Assembly: GCF_003315515.1 (NCBI RefSeq)
Contig: NZ_QNRY01000003.1
Span: forward strand, 92,952 to 156,951
From: Brenneria salicis ATCC 15712 = DSM 30166
Lineage (GTDB): Bacteria; Pseudomonadota; Gammaproteobacteria; Enterobacterales; Enterobacteriaceae
DNA length: 64,000 nucleotides
Direction of reading: 5' to 3'
Of this stretch, positions 11,393-20,774 are shown piece after piece. The notes beneath the pieces are model-generated. The model was not told the origin of the DNA. It saw only the letters and a program-made list of their open reading frames with translations, and ran no database searches. Numbering within the stretch: position 1 is the first letter of the stretch; each line of letters begins with the position of its first letter. The position numbers and the translations under genes were made by a program.

Positions 11393-12928
11393 ATGCTACT
11401 ACCTTGGCTAATTCTTATCCCCTTTATCGGCGGTCTGCTGTGTTGGCAGTCAGCGCGTTTGGGCACGAAAGTGCCGCGCTGGATCTCGTTGATTGCGATG
11501 GGGCTGACTCTGGTGCTATCTCTGCAACTGTGGTTGCAAGGTGGTTATTCTTTGGTAACGCCCAGCGGACTACCGCAATGGCAGGCTGAGTACAATGTTC
11601 CGTGGATCCCGCGCTTCGGCATTAATTTCCATCTCGCACTGGATGGACTTTCGGTGCTGATGGTGGTGTTGACCGCGTTACTTGGGGTGTTGGCGGTACT
11701 CTGCTCATGGAATGAAGAGCAACACAACCAGGGACTTTTCCACCTGGGAATATTATGGACGCTGGTCGGCGTGATTGGCGTGTTCGTCGCCATCGACCTG
11801 TTCCTGTTCTTTTTCTTCTGGGAAATGATGCTGGTGCCGATGTATTTCCTCATCGCCATCTGGGGACACAAAGGTTCTGACGACAAAACCCGCACCGCCG
11901 CCGCCACCAAGTTTATCATCTACACCCAGACCAGCGGGTTGATCATGTTGATCGCGATTCTGGCGCTGGCGTTTGTGCATTACGATGCGACGGGCGTCTG
12001 GACCTTTAGTTATGAAGCGTTGCTGAATACTGAAATGTCGTATGGCATTGAATACCTGCTGATGTTGGGATTCTTTGTCGCGTTTGCGGTGAAAATGCCA
12101 TTGGTGCCGGTTCATGGCTGGTCGCCGGATGCGCACAGCCAGTCTCCGACCGCGGGTTCCGTCGATCTGGCCGGACTGTTGATGAAAACGGCGGCCTACG
12201 GTCTGCTACGCTTCAGTTTGCCGCTGTTTCCCAACGCGTCGCACGAATTTGCGCCGATTGCCATGTGGCTTGGGGTGATCAGCGTATTCTACGGCGCCTG
12301 GATGGCGTTTAATCAGACGGATATCAAACGTCTGGTCGCCTATACTTCCGTCTCCCATATGGGATTCGTGATGATTGCGATCTACTCAGGTAGCCAACAG
12401 GCTTTTCAGGGCGCGGTAATTCTGATGATTGCGCACGGTTTGTCGGCTGCGGGGCTTTTTATCCTGTGTGGTCAGCTATACCAGCGTTTGCATACCTGGG
12501 ATATGCGCCAGATGGGAGGGCTATGGGCTCGCCTGCGCTATTTACCGGCGCTGTCGCTGTTCTTTGCCGTCGCCACGTTAGGTATGCCGGGCACCGGTAA
12601 CTTTGTCGGCGAATTTAATATTCTGATCGGCAGTTATCAGGTTGTGCCGGTGATTACGGTGATTTCCACATTCGGCCTGGTGTTTGCATCGGTTTATTCG
12701 CTGATGCTGATGCAGCGCGCTTATTATGGTGCCCCAAAATCGGAACAACCGCTGCCGGGTATGACGATGCGTGAATTGTCCGTCGTTATGCCGCTGGTGG
12801 TATTACTGGTGTTGTTAGGGGTGTTCCCGCAGCCGATTCTGGATACGTCCAGCGCGACGATGTCAGGTATCCAGCAGTGGTTTATGTCGTCTGCTCCAGA
12901 TTCAATAATCTCAACAACAAGGCCGTAA
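11393..12928 (+). CDS. nuoM: NADH-quinone oxidoreductase subunit M (antiporter-like)
   Basis: NuoM is the middle antiporter-like proton pump. The conserved Glu in FFFFWEMMLVPMYFL and Lys in AVKMPLVPVHGW are present. The frame is open from 11336, but the start MLLPWLILIPF at 11393 matches E. coli, has AGGGA about 11 bases upstream and gives 511 residues (E. coli 509). The protein ends in TTRP as in E. coli. It is 6 nt from nuoN. Confidence 0.97.
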   Translation: MLLPWLILIPFIGGLLCWQSARLGTKVPRWISLIAMGLTLVLSLQLWLQGGYSLVTPSGLPQWQAEYNVPWIPRFGINFHLALDGLSVLMVVLTALLGVLAVLCSWNEEQHNQGLFHLGILWTLVGVIGVFVAIDLFLFFFFWEMMLVPMYFLIAIWGHKGSDDKTRTAAATKFIIYTQTSGLIMLIAILALAFVHYDATGVWTFSYEALLNTEMSYGIEYLLMLGFFVAFAVKMPLVPVHGWSPDAHSQSPTAGSVDLAGLLMKTAAYGLLRFSLPLFPNASHEFAPIAMWLGVISVFYGAWMAFNQTDIKRLVAYTSVSHMGFVMIAIYSGSQQAFQGAVILMIAHGLSAAGLFILCGQLYQRLHTWDMRQMGGLWARLRYLPALSLFFAVATLGMPGTGNFVGEFNILIGSYQVVPVITVISTFGLVFASVYSLMLMQRAYYGAPKSEQPLPGMTMRELSVVMPLVVLLVLLGVFPQPILDTSSATMSGIQQWFMSSAPDSIISTTRP

Positions 12929-12934
12929 TTCGCC

Positions 12935-14392
12935 ATGACAATAACTCATCAACAACTAATCGCGCTATCGCCGCTGTTGATCGTAGGATTGACGGTAGTG
13001 GCTGTGATGCTGTGCATTGCGTGGCGACGCAACCATTTTTTCAACGCAACTCTGGCGGTTATCGGCCTGAGCATAGCGCTGCTGTCGCTTTACTTCGTCG
13101 GCCAGGCAGAACCGACCGATGTCACTCCGCTGTTACGGGTTGATGGTTTTTCCATGCTTTATACCGGACTGGTACTGGTCGCGAGTCTGGCCACCTGTAC
13201 TTTTGCTTATTCATGGCTGGAGGGCTATGCGGATAACCGTGATGAGTTCTATCTGCTGGTGCTGATTGCCGCGTTAGGCGGAATTGTATTGGCAAGCGCC
13301 AACCATCTTGCGTCACTGTTCATCGGTATTGAATTGATTTCACTGCCGTTATTTGGGCTGGTCAGCTATGCCTACCATCAGGAGCGTTCGCTGGAGGCTG
13401 GCATCAAATACATGCTGCTATCGGCCGCATCGTCGTCTTTCCTGCTGTTCGGTATGGCGCTGGTGTATGCGGAGTCGGGTAACCTGACCTTTGCCAGTCT
13501 GGGGCAGAGCCTGAGCGATCAGCGTATCCATGAGCCGCTGTTGCTGGCTGGTTTAGGGATGATAATCGTTGGCGTGGGCTTTAAGCTGTCGCTGGTTCCT
13601 TTTCAACTGTGGACGCCGGACGTTTATCAGGGCGCGCCGGCGCCGGTTTCCACTTTTCTGGCAACCGCCAGCAAAATCGCTATTTTTGGCGCGGTGATGC
13701 GTTTGTTCCTCTATGCGCCGATGGTGGACAGCGATTCGGTCAGAATTGCGCTTGGCGTGATTGCGCTCGCTTCGATTGTGTTTGGTAACGTGATGGCGGT
13801 TTCGCAGAGCAGCATCAAACGTTTATTGGGCTACTCCTCTGTGGCGCACATGGGATATCTGCTGGTCGCGTTGATCGCGGTGCAAAGTCATCAGTTGGCG
13901 CTGGAAACCGTCGGCGTTTATCTGGTGGGCTATCTGTTCGCCAGCCTGGGCGCCTTTGGCGTCGTCAGTTTGATGTCCAGTCCAAACAATGATCAGGAGG
14001 CGGATTCGATGCTTTCCTACCGTGGTCTGTTCTGGCGTAAACCGGTATTGTCCGCAGTGATGACCGTGATGATGCTGTCGCTAGCCGGTATCCCGATGAC
14101 GCTGGGCTTCTTCGGTAAATTTTATGTATTGGCCGTGGGCGTGAACGCTGAACTGTGGTGGCTGGCCGGCGCCGTTGTACTGGGTAGCGCGATTGGTCTT
14201 TATTATTACCTGCGGCTTATGGTCAGCCTTTATCTGGATGCGCCGACAGTATTAAATCGTGATGTGTCGGGAGGCTGGGCATTGACGGCTGGCGGCGCGG
14301 TAGTCGTGATTTCAGCAATAATGGTGCTGCTCCTGGGCTTTTACCCGCAACCGCTGATTTCGCTGGTGCAGTTGGCGCAGCCCATCATGTAA
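12935..14392 (+). CDS. nuoN: NADH-quinone oxidoreductase subunit N (antiporter-like)
   Basis: NuoN is the antiporter-like proton pump closest to NuoK. The 485-residue length equals the E. coli form. The conserved Lys in [24 protein letters not shown] and the [17 protein letters not shown] helix are visible. It is the last gene of the operon and is followed by a rho-independent terminator. Confidence 0.98.
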   Translation: MTITHQQLIALSPLLIVGLTVVAVMLCIAWRRNHFFNATLAVIGLSIALLSLYFVGQAEPTDVTPLLRVDGFSMLYTGLVLVASLATCTFAYSWLEGYADNRDEFYLLVLIAALGGIVLASANHLASLFIGIELISLPLFGLVSYAYHQERSLEAGIKYMLLSAASSSFLLFGMALVYAESGNLTFASLGQSLSDQRIHEPLLLAGLGMIIVGVGFKLSLVPFQLWTPDVYQGAPAPVSTFLATASKIAIFGAVMRLFLYAPMVDSDSVRIALGVIALASIVFGNVMAVSQSSIKRLLGYSSVAHMGYLLVALIAVQSHQLALETVGVYLVGYLFASLGAFGVVSLMSSPNNDQEADSMLSYRGLFWRKPVLSAVMTVMMLSLAGIPMTLGFFGKFYVLAVGVNAELWWLAGAVVLGSAIGLYYYLRLMVSLYLDAPTVLNRDVSGGWALTAGGAVVVISAIMVLLLGFYPQPLISLVQLAQPIM

Positions 14393-14420
14393 CAGTAAAC
14401 AGAGTGTGGTAGTGGATAAA

Positions 14421-14452
14421 AATGCCGTTGATGAGGATCAGCGGCGTTTTTA
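14421..14452 (+). terminator. Rho-independent terminator of the nuo operon
   Basis: The stem GCCGTTGAT (14424-14432) pairs with ATCAGCGGC (14437-14445), one G-T wobble, around a GAGG loop. It is followed by a T-run. It starts 28 bp after the nuoN stop. Confidence 0.85.
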
Positions 14453-14501
14453 TTTAGGAATGGTCTGGTCGGCGTTTAACACCGAAAGTGCTAAGAATTG
14501 T

Positions 14502-14508
14502 CTATAGT
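14502..14508 (+). promoter_or_regulatory. Candidate sigma-S-type -10 element for elaB
   Basis: CTATAGT lies 41 bp before the elaB start, after the nuo terminator, and resembles the CTATACT -10 preferred by RpoS. E. coli elaB is known as a stationary-phase gene. There is no clear -35. This is a reading by eye only. Confidence 0.35.
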
Positions 14509-14548
14509 TACTCAGACAATCACTTTTTATAACCAGAGGGAAAACGTT

Positions 14549-14860
14549 ATGGCAGCAGCAAAGCAACAGTCTGAAGAAATCCGCGTTGATGACGATCTGA
14601 AACTTTTGTCTGATGCGCTGGATGAGTTATTGCGTTACTCAGGGGATCAGGCTGACAAAGCCTATATGGACCTGAAAAAAGGAGCGGAAAAAGCCTTGCA
14701 GGAAGTGAAGTCGCGCATTGGTGCGAGCGACAGTTACTATGCACGGGCAAAAAAGGTTGCGGATAAAGCGGACGTTTATGTGCACGACAAACCCTGGCAT
14801 GGTATCGGTATCGGCGCGACCGTCGGGCTGGTTTTGGGGTTGCTTCTGGCCAAACGCTAG
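14549..14860 (+). CDS. elaB: ElaB/YqjD family membrane-anchored ribosome-associated protein
   Basis: The 103-residue protein belongs to the DUF883 (ElaB/YqjD/YgaM) family of inner-membrane-tethered, stress-induced proteins. It has an amphipathic acidic/basic helical body (about residues 10-75) and a single C-terminal hydrophobic anchor of the GIGIGATVGLVLGLLLAKR type, nearly identical to E. coli ElaB. An open frame extends up to 14498, but ATG 14549 has a GAGGG site nearby and matches the family length (about 101). It is a single-gene unit next to nuo, as in E. coli. Confidence 0.93.
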   Translation: MAAAKQQSEEIRVDDDLKLLSDALDELLRYSGDQADKAYMDLKKGAEKALQEVKSRIGASDSYYARAKKVADKADVYVHDKPWHGIGIGATVGLVLGLLLAKR

Positions 14861-14968
14861 TCTGTGTATGCGATGAATCATTTGCACCATAAGATAGCTT
14901 GTACAGGGATGTATAATCGCCTGCTTTTGACTGGTTTAACCCGGCAGCGTTTGATCAATAACGTCCAC

Positions 14969-16660
14969 TTAAACTTTATCCTCTTTTTCCGCGATGCCTT
15001 GCACCCAGTAAATCGCTTCAAAAGCACGTATCGTCAGCGTGGCGGGGTGGACGGCGGCATCGGCGTAGTTGCTCAATAGCAACCGCCAACGGCGATTGTC
15101 GGTGATGATAGCCGGCGAAGGTTGCCAGAGTTGCGGTTGTTTAGCGAGATTCGCCAGAACCAATAGCCGCTGCCCGTTCCAGCACCGCTGATAGCACCAG
15201 ATAGCGGGATGATCGGGCAGGAGATCCTGATAATTGCCCTGTATCACGAGCGGGAGCGTTTTACGTATCATGATCAATTGCTGATAGGTATAGAAGACCG
15301 AGTTTTGATCGGCCAGCGCCTGTTCGGTATTAATCTGCGGGTAATTTTCGCAAGGTTGCAGCCAGGGGACGCCAGCGGTAAAACCGGCGTTTTCACTGTT
15401 ATTCCACTGCATCGGCGTGCGACTGTTATCACACGAGCGGGCGGCGAGTATCGCCTGCGGTTGTTCATCCGACTGTGCGCCGTCGTGCTGTTCGGCAACC
15501 CTATTCAGACTTTCCGTGTCCTGATACTGGCTCAATGTCGTGTAGCCGGGGTTGGTCATGCCGATTTCTTCTCCCTGATAGATATAGGGCGTTCCCTGCA
15601 TACCGTGCAGTATCATCGCCAGCATTTTGGCCGATTGAATCCGGAATTCGCCTTCATCGCCGAAGCGGGAAACGATACGGGGCTGATTGTGATTGCACCA
15701 GAAAAGCGAATTCCAGGCATGCTGGTACATGCCCTGTTGCCATCGGTTCATTATCTGTTTCAGCTTAATGAAGTCCGGTTTTGTTAAGGGCTGCTTTTCA
15801 CCATTGGCGTAATCAATTTCCAGATGCTGGGAATTGAAGATCATGGAAAGTTCGCTGCCATCCAGCGCCGCGTAACGGCGAGCATGCTCAAGAGAAGCGG
15901 ATAACATCTCTCCCGCGGTCATCAACCCACGTGGCTGGAATACCTCCTGACTGAATTCTTGCAGATAGTCATGGATGCGAGGGCCATCGGTATAGTAGCG
16001 CTCTCCGTCGCCCTGTTCATCGTCAGGGAAATCGGGCTGCTTGGAGATCAGACTGATTGCATTCAGCCGCAATCCGTCGATGCCTTTGTCCGCCCAGAAT
16101 TCACATACCTTTTTCAATGCGCCGCGTACCCGTGGATGTTCCCAATTGAGGTCGGCCTGTTCGATGGTGAAAAGATGCAAATAATATTGTTGGCTTGCGG
16201 CATGCCATCGCCAGGCCGAACCACCGCACTTGGCGCGCCAGTTATTCGGCGGGGCTTTGCCGTTGCCATCGCGCCAGATATAAAAATGGCGGTAGGCGCT
16301 GCGGCGTTCTTGCGCGGCCTGAAACCAGCAGTGCTGTGTCGAGGTGTGGTTAAACACCATATCCATCAGGATGCGAATACGGCGTTGGTGCGCCTCGGCA
16401 ATCAATCTTTCCATATCTTCCATGGTGCCGTAAGCGGGATCGATAACGCAGTAGCCAGCGACATCATAACCGTTATCAACTTGCGGCGAGAGGTAAACCG
16501 GGGTGATCCAGATCGCATCAACGCCCAGCCGTTGCAGGTAACCGAGACGCGAGATAATTCCCCTGATATCTCCCACGCCATTGCCGGTACTGTCCTGAAA
16601 GCTCTTCGGATAGATTTGATAAATCACGCCATTTTGCCACCAGGGGACGGATGTCGTCAT
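14969..16660 (-). CDS. TreC-like GH13 protein with two catalytic Asp replaced by Asn
   Basis: By overall similarity this is a trehalose-6-phosphate hydrolase (GH13, 563 residues; E. coli TreC about 551), with WWQNGVIYQIYPKSFQD at the N-terminus and the region-I motif DMVFNH. The start at 16660 has AAGGAG 8 bases upstream. The catalytic acid/base Glu is present in AGEM (Glu251). However the nucleophile motif reads GLRLN (Asn200, codon AAT at 16061-16063) where TreC has GLRLD, and the third catalytic site reads NHN (Asn325, codon AAT at 15686-15688) instead of NHD. The frame is otherwise intact. No treB or treR lies nearby. It may be an inactive or repurposed paralogue, for example sugar-binding. 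Confidence 0.85.
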   Translation of the reverse strand: MTTSVPWWQNGVIYQIYPKSFQDSTGNGVGDIRGIISRLGYLQRLGVDAIWITPVYLSPQVDNGYDVAGYCVIDPAYGTMEDMERLIAEAHQRRIRILMDMVFNHTSTQHCWFQAAQERRSAYRHFYIWRDGNGKAPPNNWRAKCGGSAWRWHAASQQYYLHLFTIEQADLNWEHPRVRGALKKVCEFWADKGIDGLRLNAISLISKQPDFPDDEQGDGERYYTDGPRIHDYLQEFSQEVFQPRGLMTAGEMLSASLEHARRYAALDGSELSMIFNSQHLEIDYANGEKQPLTKPDFIKLKQIMNRWQQGMYQHAWNSLFWCNHNQPRIVSRFGDEGEFRIQSAKMLAMILHGMQGTPYIYQGEEIGMTNPGYTTLSQYQDTESLNRVAEQHDGAQSDEQPQAILAARSCDNSRTPMQWNNSENAGFTAGVPWLQPCENYPQINTEQALADQNSVFYTYQQLIMIRKTLPLVIQGNYQDLLPDHPAIWCYQRCWNGQRLLVLANLAKQPQLWQPSPAIITDNRRWRLLLSNYADAAVHPATLTIRAFEAIYWVQGIAEKEDKV

Positions 16661-16872
16661 GAAGATCTCCTTGTTGAAATCAAACGTTTGCCAGCGGTTC
16701 GCAACCAACGCCTCTCAGGGTGCCGGTGAACATCGGCAGGGATGAACGTTGCGATCACTATCGCCAGATATAAAGCATAGCGCATTGTTTTATTTTTAAA
16801 GGGCAGCGTTCTGCGGCATCAATCTGGCGGATCTTTTCATCAGCAGAAGGAAAAATGCGGGGCGGCTGCGTT

Positions 16873-16902
16873 AAAAAAGCCGCCTGCGTTGAGGCGGCTT
16901 TA
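16873..16902 (-). terminator. Terminator downstream of the GNAT gene
   Basis: A perfect 10-bp stem, AAAGCCGCCT (16876-16885) with AGGCGGCTTT (16892-16901), is preceded on the + strand by an A-run at 16873-16878. Read on the - strand the A-run becomes a T-tract, so it terminates the gene ending at 16913. Confidence 0.85.
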
Positions 16903-16912
16903 CTGAAAGGCG

Positions 16913-17443
16913 TCAGACAGGATAGTAATAAATGTTCTGGTCCAGATCACGATCGCCGATTCTTTCCGCCTTCTCAACCAGCCGGTAAAACCCAAAGCCG
17001 AGTCGCCGGGCCAACGCATTGCTGCGGGAGTTTTCAACCGACGCCTTGATGATACAGCGATCAACGATGCCAGCAGCGCGGTACGCTTCGATCATGGTCG
17101 TCACCGCCTGCGAAACGATACCTTTGCCTTCAAACTGTTGCGCAATCCAATAGCCAATATCACCGGTTTTATTATGGATGCTATCAAAGCAAACGACGCC
17201 AGTGATCACCTCATCCCAGCGAATCACATACACTACTGCGAGGCCGGCTTCGAAAGCCTTCCGGTTGGTTTTGATCGCCTGGCGTAAATCATCAACGCAA
17301 GTCAAGGAGTCCGGTCCCGACAGCGTTCGTAGCAGCCGGGGCTTTTCTTGCTGGATCAGGGTGAAAATCGCTTCGACGTCGCGCTCATCCTGAATACTTA
17401 AATGCAGATGCGGCGGATAATGTAATTCGGCGAGTGTTTCCAT
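16913..17443 (-). CDS. GNAT-family N-acetyltransferase (RimJ/RimL type)
   Basis: This 176-residue protein resembles RimL-type acetyltransferases, which transfer acetyl from acetyl-CoA to protein N-termini or small amines. The acetyl-CoA loop reads IGYWIAQQFEGKGIVSQAV, and the C-terminal NSRSNALARRLGFGFY element is typical. The real substrate cannot be told from sequence. It is a single gene, with its own terminator downstream and an upstream AAGGAGC-type site. It may share the upstream region with the phzF-like gene 45 bp away on the same strand. Confidence 0.85.
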   Translation of the reverse strand: METLAELHYPPHLHLSIQDERDVEAIFTLIQQEKPRLLRTLSGPDSLTCVDDLRQAIKTNRKAFEAGLAVVYVIRWDEVITGVVCFDSIHNKTGDIGYWIAQQFEGKGIVSQAVTTMIEAYRAAGIVDRCIIKASVENSRSNALARRLGFGFYRLVEKAERIGDRDLDQNIYYYPV

Positions 17444-17488
17444 TGTTGCTCCTTTAATTAATGTCGTTGTCTTTCCATGTAATGATAT

Positions 17489-18370
17489 TTACGCTTGCAG
17501 CGTACCGTCGATAATGGTCACGCTGTGTCCGCCTACCCAGAGTTCATCATCCAGATAAGTGATCAACAGCCGACCATCACTGTGGCGCTTGACGCCCTGG
17601 CGGACGCTGTAGCCCAGTTTATCGGCAATATTATCCGGGTAACGCTGATGACGCAGAAGCGCGGCTATGCAGGCATTGGCGCTGCCGGTGACCGGATCTT
17701 CCTTTAACGCATCCAACTCAATATAAAAGGTACGCACTTCATAATCTACTGGCGTGGCATGATCGTGAGGACCGTAAATGGCGATGCCGTCCGTGCGACA
17801 GCTTTGCATTAACATCGCCAGCGATGAAGCGTCAGGCGAGATAGCCAGACAGGTCGTGGCGCAGTCCAGACGAATAACCAGCCAACGTATTCCCATGTTG
17901 ACGTTGGCGGGCGGACAGCGTTTATCGATTTTGCCGCTGCCGAGCGTGCGCTCCAGCAACGGATACAGTCCGCTATCAAAGGGCTCGATAGCGGCTGGCG
18001 GCACATGAAAAGCCAACATTCCGTTATCCCCGATATTAACCGGTACCAGACCGATGCCGCATTGCTGGACGATCTGGCCGGGCGTTTTGGTCTGTAACCC
18101 GGATTCTAATAAAGCGTGTGCGGAACCGAGCGTCGGGTGGCCGGCAAACGGAAATTCGGTTTCCGGAGTAAAGATCCGCACGCGATAATCGGCCATTGGT
18201 TCGGTGGGCGGTAATAAAAATGTTGTTTCCGATAAGTTGGTCCAGCGGGCGATCTGTTGCATTTGTTCGTCACTCAGACCATCCGCCTCCATAATGACCG
18301 CCAGCGGATTGCCCTTGAAAGGCTGCCGGGTGAAAACATCGACTTGTTTAAAACGGCGAGGTAATGGCAT
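17489..18370 (-). CDS. PhzF-family isomerase/epimerase-like protein
   Basis: The 293-residue protein has the two-lobed PhzF/diaminopimelate-epimerase-like fold signatures. The catalytic Glu is in NLSETTFLL (about residue 48). The GHPTLGSAHALL motif follows (about 77-88), and DPVTGSANACIAALL lies in the second lobe. E. coli YddE is a relative. Substrate unknown; known family members isomerise trans-2,3-dihydro-3-hydroxyanthranilate or related compounds. It lies divergent to ybiT. Confidence 0.85.
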   Translation of the reverse strand: MPLPRRFKQVDVFTRQPFKGNPLAVIMEADGLSDEQMQQIARWTNLSETTFLLPPTEPMADYRVRIFTPETEFPFAGHPTLGSAHALLESGLQTKTPGQIVQQCGIGLVPVNIGDNGMLAFHVPPAAIEPFDSGLYPLLERTLGSGKIDKRCPPANVNMGIRWLVIRLDCATTCLAISPDASSLAMLMQSCRTDGIAIYGPHDHATPVDYEVRTFYIELDALKEDPVTGSANACIAALLRHQRYPDNIADKLGYSVRQGVKRHSDGRLLITYLDDELWVGGHSVTIIDGTLQA

Positions 18371-18401
18371 AGGTTATTCTTCCTCAGTTTTTTATAGACT
18401 G

Positions 18402-18457
18402 TTTCTCATCGACCGTTTTTTATCAACCATTTCTCATCAATCGTTCATCTCAATCAT
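18402..18457. repeat. Short 14-bp tandem repeats upstream of ybiT
   Basis: Three adjacent 14-bp units, TTTCTCATCGACCG, TTTTTTATCAACCA and TTTCTCATCAATCG (18402-18443), are followed by a weaker fourth. They lie in the divergent gap between the phzF-like gene and ybiT. No known element is recognised. Confidence 0.6.
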
Positions 18458-18510
18458 TTATTATTGGTTAAAGATTGCACAAAACTAGCCGCGATTATGA
18501 GGCGCTTTTG

Positions 18511-18519
18511 TGGCATAAT
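18511..18519 (+). promoter_or_regulatory. Candidate extended -10 promoter of ybiT
   Basis: TGG-CATAAT forms an extended -10 element 37 bp before the likely GTG start of ybiT. No good -35 is visible at the usual spacing. Confidence 0.4.
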
Positions 18520-18555
18520 GCGCGCTAAATCACATTTTTGACTTGAGTGAGCGCT

Positions 18556-20148
18556 GTGTTAAGTACCAACAATATCACCATGCAGTTCGGCAGCAAGCCG
18601 TTGTTTGAGAATATTTCCGTTAAATTCGGCGGCGGTAACCGTTACGGTTTGATTGGCGCGAATGGTTGCGGCAAATCCACATTGATGAAAATTCTGGGCG
18701 GCGATTTGGCGCCGAGTTCCGGTAACGTATTCCTTGACCCCAATGAGCGTCTGGGTAAATTGCGTCAGGATCAGTTCGCATTTGAGCAATACAGCGTGCT
18801 GGATACCGTGATCATGGGCCATGCGGAACTGTGGGCGGTAAAAGAAGAGCGCGATCGTATTTATTCATTGGCGGAAATGAGCGAAGCGGACGGTTATAAA
18901 GTTGCCGATCTGGAAGTGCAATATGGTGAAATGGATGGTTACAGCGCCGAAGCGCGTGCTGGCGAATTACTGCTGGGCGTCGGTATTCCGGTGGAGCAAC
19001 ACTATGGCCCGATGAGCGAAGTGGCCCCCGGCTGGAAACTGCGCGTACTGTTGGCGCAGGCGTTGTTTGCCAATCCGGATATCCTGCTGCTGGATGAACC
19101 GACCAACAACCTGGATATCGCGACCATCCGTTGGCTGGAACAGGTATTGAACGAGCGCAACAGCACCATGATCATCATTTCCCACGATCGTCACTTTCTC
19201 AATATGGTCTGCACCCACATGGCCGATCTGGATTACGGCGAACTGCGAATTTATCCCGGTAACTATGATGAATACATGACGGCGGCGACGCAGGCGCGTG
19301 AACGTCTGCTGGCGGATAACGCCAAGAAAAAAGCCCAGATTTCCGAGTTGCAGTCTTTCGTCAGCCGCTTCAGCGCCAATGCCTCCAAATCCAAACAGGC
19401 GACTTCCCGCGCCCGTCAGATTGATAAAATCCAGTTGGAAGAGGTGAAGGCCTCCAGCCGTCAGAATCCGTTCATCCGCTTTGAACAGGATAAGAAACTG
19501 TTCCGTAATGCGCTGGAAGTGGAAGCGCTGGCGAAAGGGTTTGATAACGGCCCGCTGTTTCACAAATTGACCCTGATGGTGGAAGTGGGCGAGAAGGTCG
19601 CGATTCTGGGAACCAATGGTATCGGTAAATCGACGTTGCTGAAAACGCTGGTCGGCGATATGCAGCCTGACAGCGGCACGGTGAAGTGGTCGGAAAATGT
19701 GAAAATCGGTTATTACGCGCAGGATCATGAATATGAATTCGACGATTCCCTGACCGTATTTGACTGGATGAGCCAGTGGAAACAGGCAAAGGACGACGAA
19801 CAGGCGGTGCGCGGCGTGCTGGGGCGATTACTGTTCAGTCAGGACGATATCAAGAAGAGAGTGAAAGTCCTGTCCGGCGGCGAGAAAGGCCGGATGCTGT
19901 TTGGTAAGTTGATGATGCAGCGTCCGAATGTTTTGGTGATGGATGAACCGACCAACCACCTGGACATGGAATCGATAGAATCGCTCAATATGGCGTTGGA
20001 AATGTACGAGGGGACGCTATTGTTTGTCTCTCATGACCGTGAGTTCGTCAGTTCGCTGGCGACCCGTATTCTGGAAATCACAGCAAATAAAGTCATCGAC
20101 TTTACGGGCAATTACGAAGATTACCTGCGCAGTCAGGGGATCCAGTAA
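18556..20148 (+). CDS. ybiT: ABC-F family ATPase YbiT
   Basis: YbiT is a soluble ABC-F protein with two ATPase domains and no membrane part; family members act on the ribosome during translation. Two Walker A motifs are visible (GANGCGKST and GTNGIGKST), with Walker [12 protein letters not shown] and [10 protein letters not shown], the second-domain signature LSGGEKGRM, and the linker rich in Lys/Arg between them. The first signature is degenerate (SEVAPG), as in E. coli YbiT. GTG 18556 gives [14 protein letters not shown], aligning with E. coli (530 residues); GTG 18547 is an alternative start. Confidence 0.95.
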   Translation: MLSTNNITMQFGSKPLFENISVKFGGGNRYGLIGANGCGKSTLMKILGGDLAPSSGNVFLDPNERLGKLRQDQFAFEQYSVLDTVIMGHAELWAVKEERDRIYSLAEMSEADGYKVADLEVQYGEMDGYSAEARAGELLLGVGIPVEQHYGPMSEVAPGWKLRVLLAQALFANPDILLLDEPTNNLDIATIRWLEQVLNERNSTMIIISHDRHFLNMVCTHMADLDYGELRIYPGNYDEYMTAATQARERLLADNAKKKAQISELQSFVSRFSANASKSKQATSRARQIDKIQLEEVKASSRQNPFIRFEQDKKLFRNALEVEALAKGFDNGPLFHKLTLMVEVGEKVAILGTNGIGKSTLLKTLVGDMQPDSGTVKWSENVKIGYYAQDHEYEFDDSLTVFDWMSQWKQAKDDEQAVRGVLGRLLFSQDDIKKRVKVLSGGEKGRMLFGKLMMQRPNVLVMDEPTNHLDMESIESLNMALEMYEGTLLFVSHDREFVSSLATRILEITANKVIDFTGNYEDYLRSQGIQ

Positions 20149-20181
20149 CCAATAGCCGAGAACGGCGAAATTTCTTATTCA

Positions 20182-20211
20182 GGGCAGCACGGTTGATCCG
20201 TCGCTGCCTTT
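20182..20211 (+). terminator. Terminator after ybiT
   Basis: GGCAGC plus ACGG (20183-20192) pairs with CCGT plus GCTGCC (20198-20208) with one bulged C, followed by TTTCT. It lies 34 bp beyond the ybiT stop. Confidence 0.7.
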
Positions 20212-20461
20212 CTATTTGGCCTTCAGCAACAAGAATAGGCGTTGAAAGCCGGGTTTATTCTGTATTCCGCCAACAAAGATAACCAATATTTATTGTGCCA
20301 GGGGTATTCGGTTATCAGGCATTTTCTTCCGTTGTAATTCAGGGCGTTTGGAATTTTTTTAAACTAAAATACTTAAAGTAAGTAATTTTATTTATAATTT
20401 ATCAGGCAGAAAAAATACCTTTCCGTGCTTATGAATAAATAAATATCCATAAGGAGCTTTT

Positions 20462-20506
20462 GTGGAAAAATCTTTTTATATCATGTTGCTATTTGTTTTT
20501 ATTTAG
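20462..20506 (+). CDS. Possible 14-residue hydrophobic peptide upstream of hybO
   Basis: A GTG codon five bases after a strong AAGGAG site (20451-20456) opens a 14-codon frame (MEKSFYIMLLFVFI, then TAG). It lies in the 626-bp AT-rich gap before hybO (20149-20774), which otherwise holds the ybiT terminator and the FNR site. The good ribosome site and hydrophobic product suggest a leader or small membrane peptide, but chance is possible in AT-rich DNA. Confidence 0.3.
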   Translation: MEKSFYIMLLFVFI

Positions 20507-20679
20507 ATGATTGCATAAGGTGATTAATTGATTTAACTCATTAAATATCAATAAGGCGATAATGTTCTAATGTTATTGCGATTATTTCTCATTTAAAAAA
20601 TATCTCCATTCTTTTAAATAGACGCGGTGCGTATTAAGTCACAGTTATAACAGAAACAATAAATCTATTGCCCGAGCGA

Positions 20680-20693
20680 TTGATAGAGATCAA
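20680..20693 (+). promoter_or_regulatory. FNR-type site upstream of hybO
   Basis: TTGAT-AGAG-ATCAA matches the FNR consensus TTGAT-N4-ATCAA exactly. Its centre is 88 bp before the hybO ATG. A weak -10 (TACCAT, 20718-20723) sits where a class II site centred near -41.5 to -43.5 would place it. This predicts anaerobic activation of the hydrogenase-2 operon. Confidence 0.75.
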
Positions 20694-20774
20694 GTCTGTT
20701 AACTTAAATTACTCCTTACCATACCCACACACATACTGTGTGTTACTCCGTTCAGGTACAGGAGAATAATAAAA

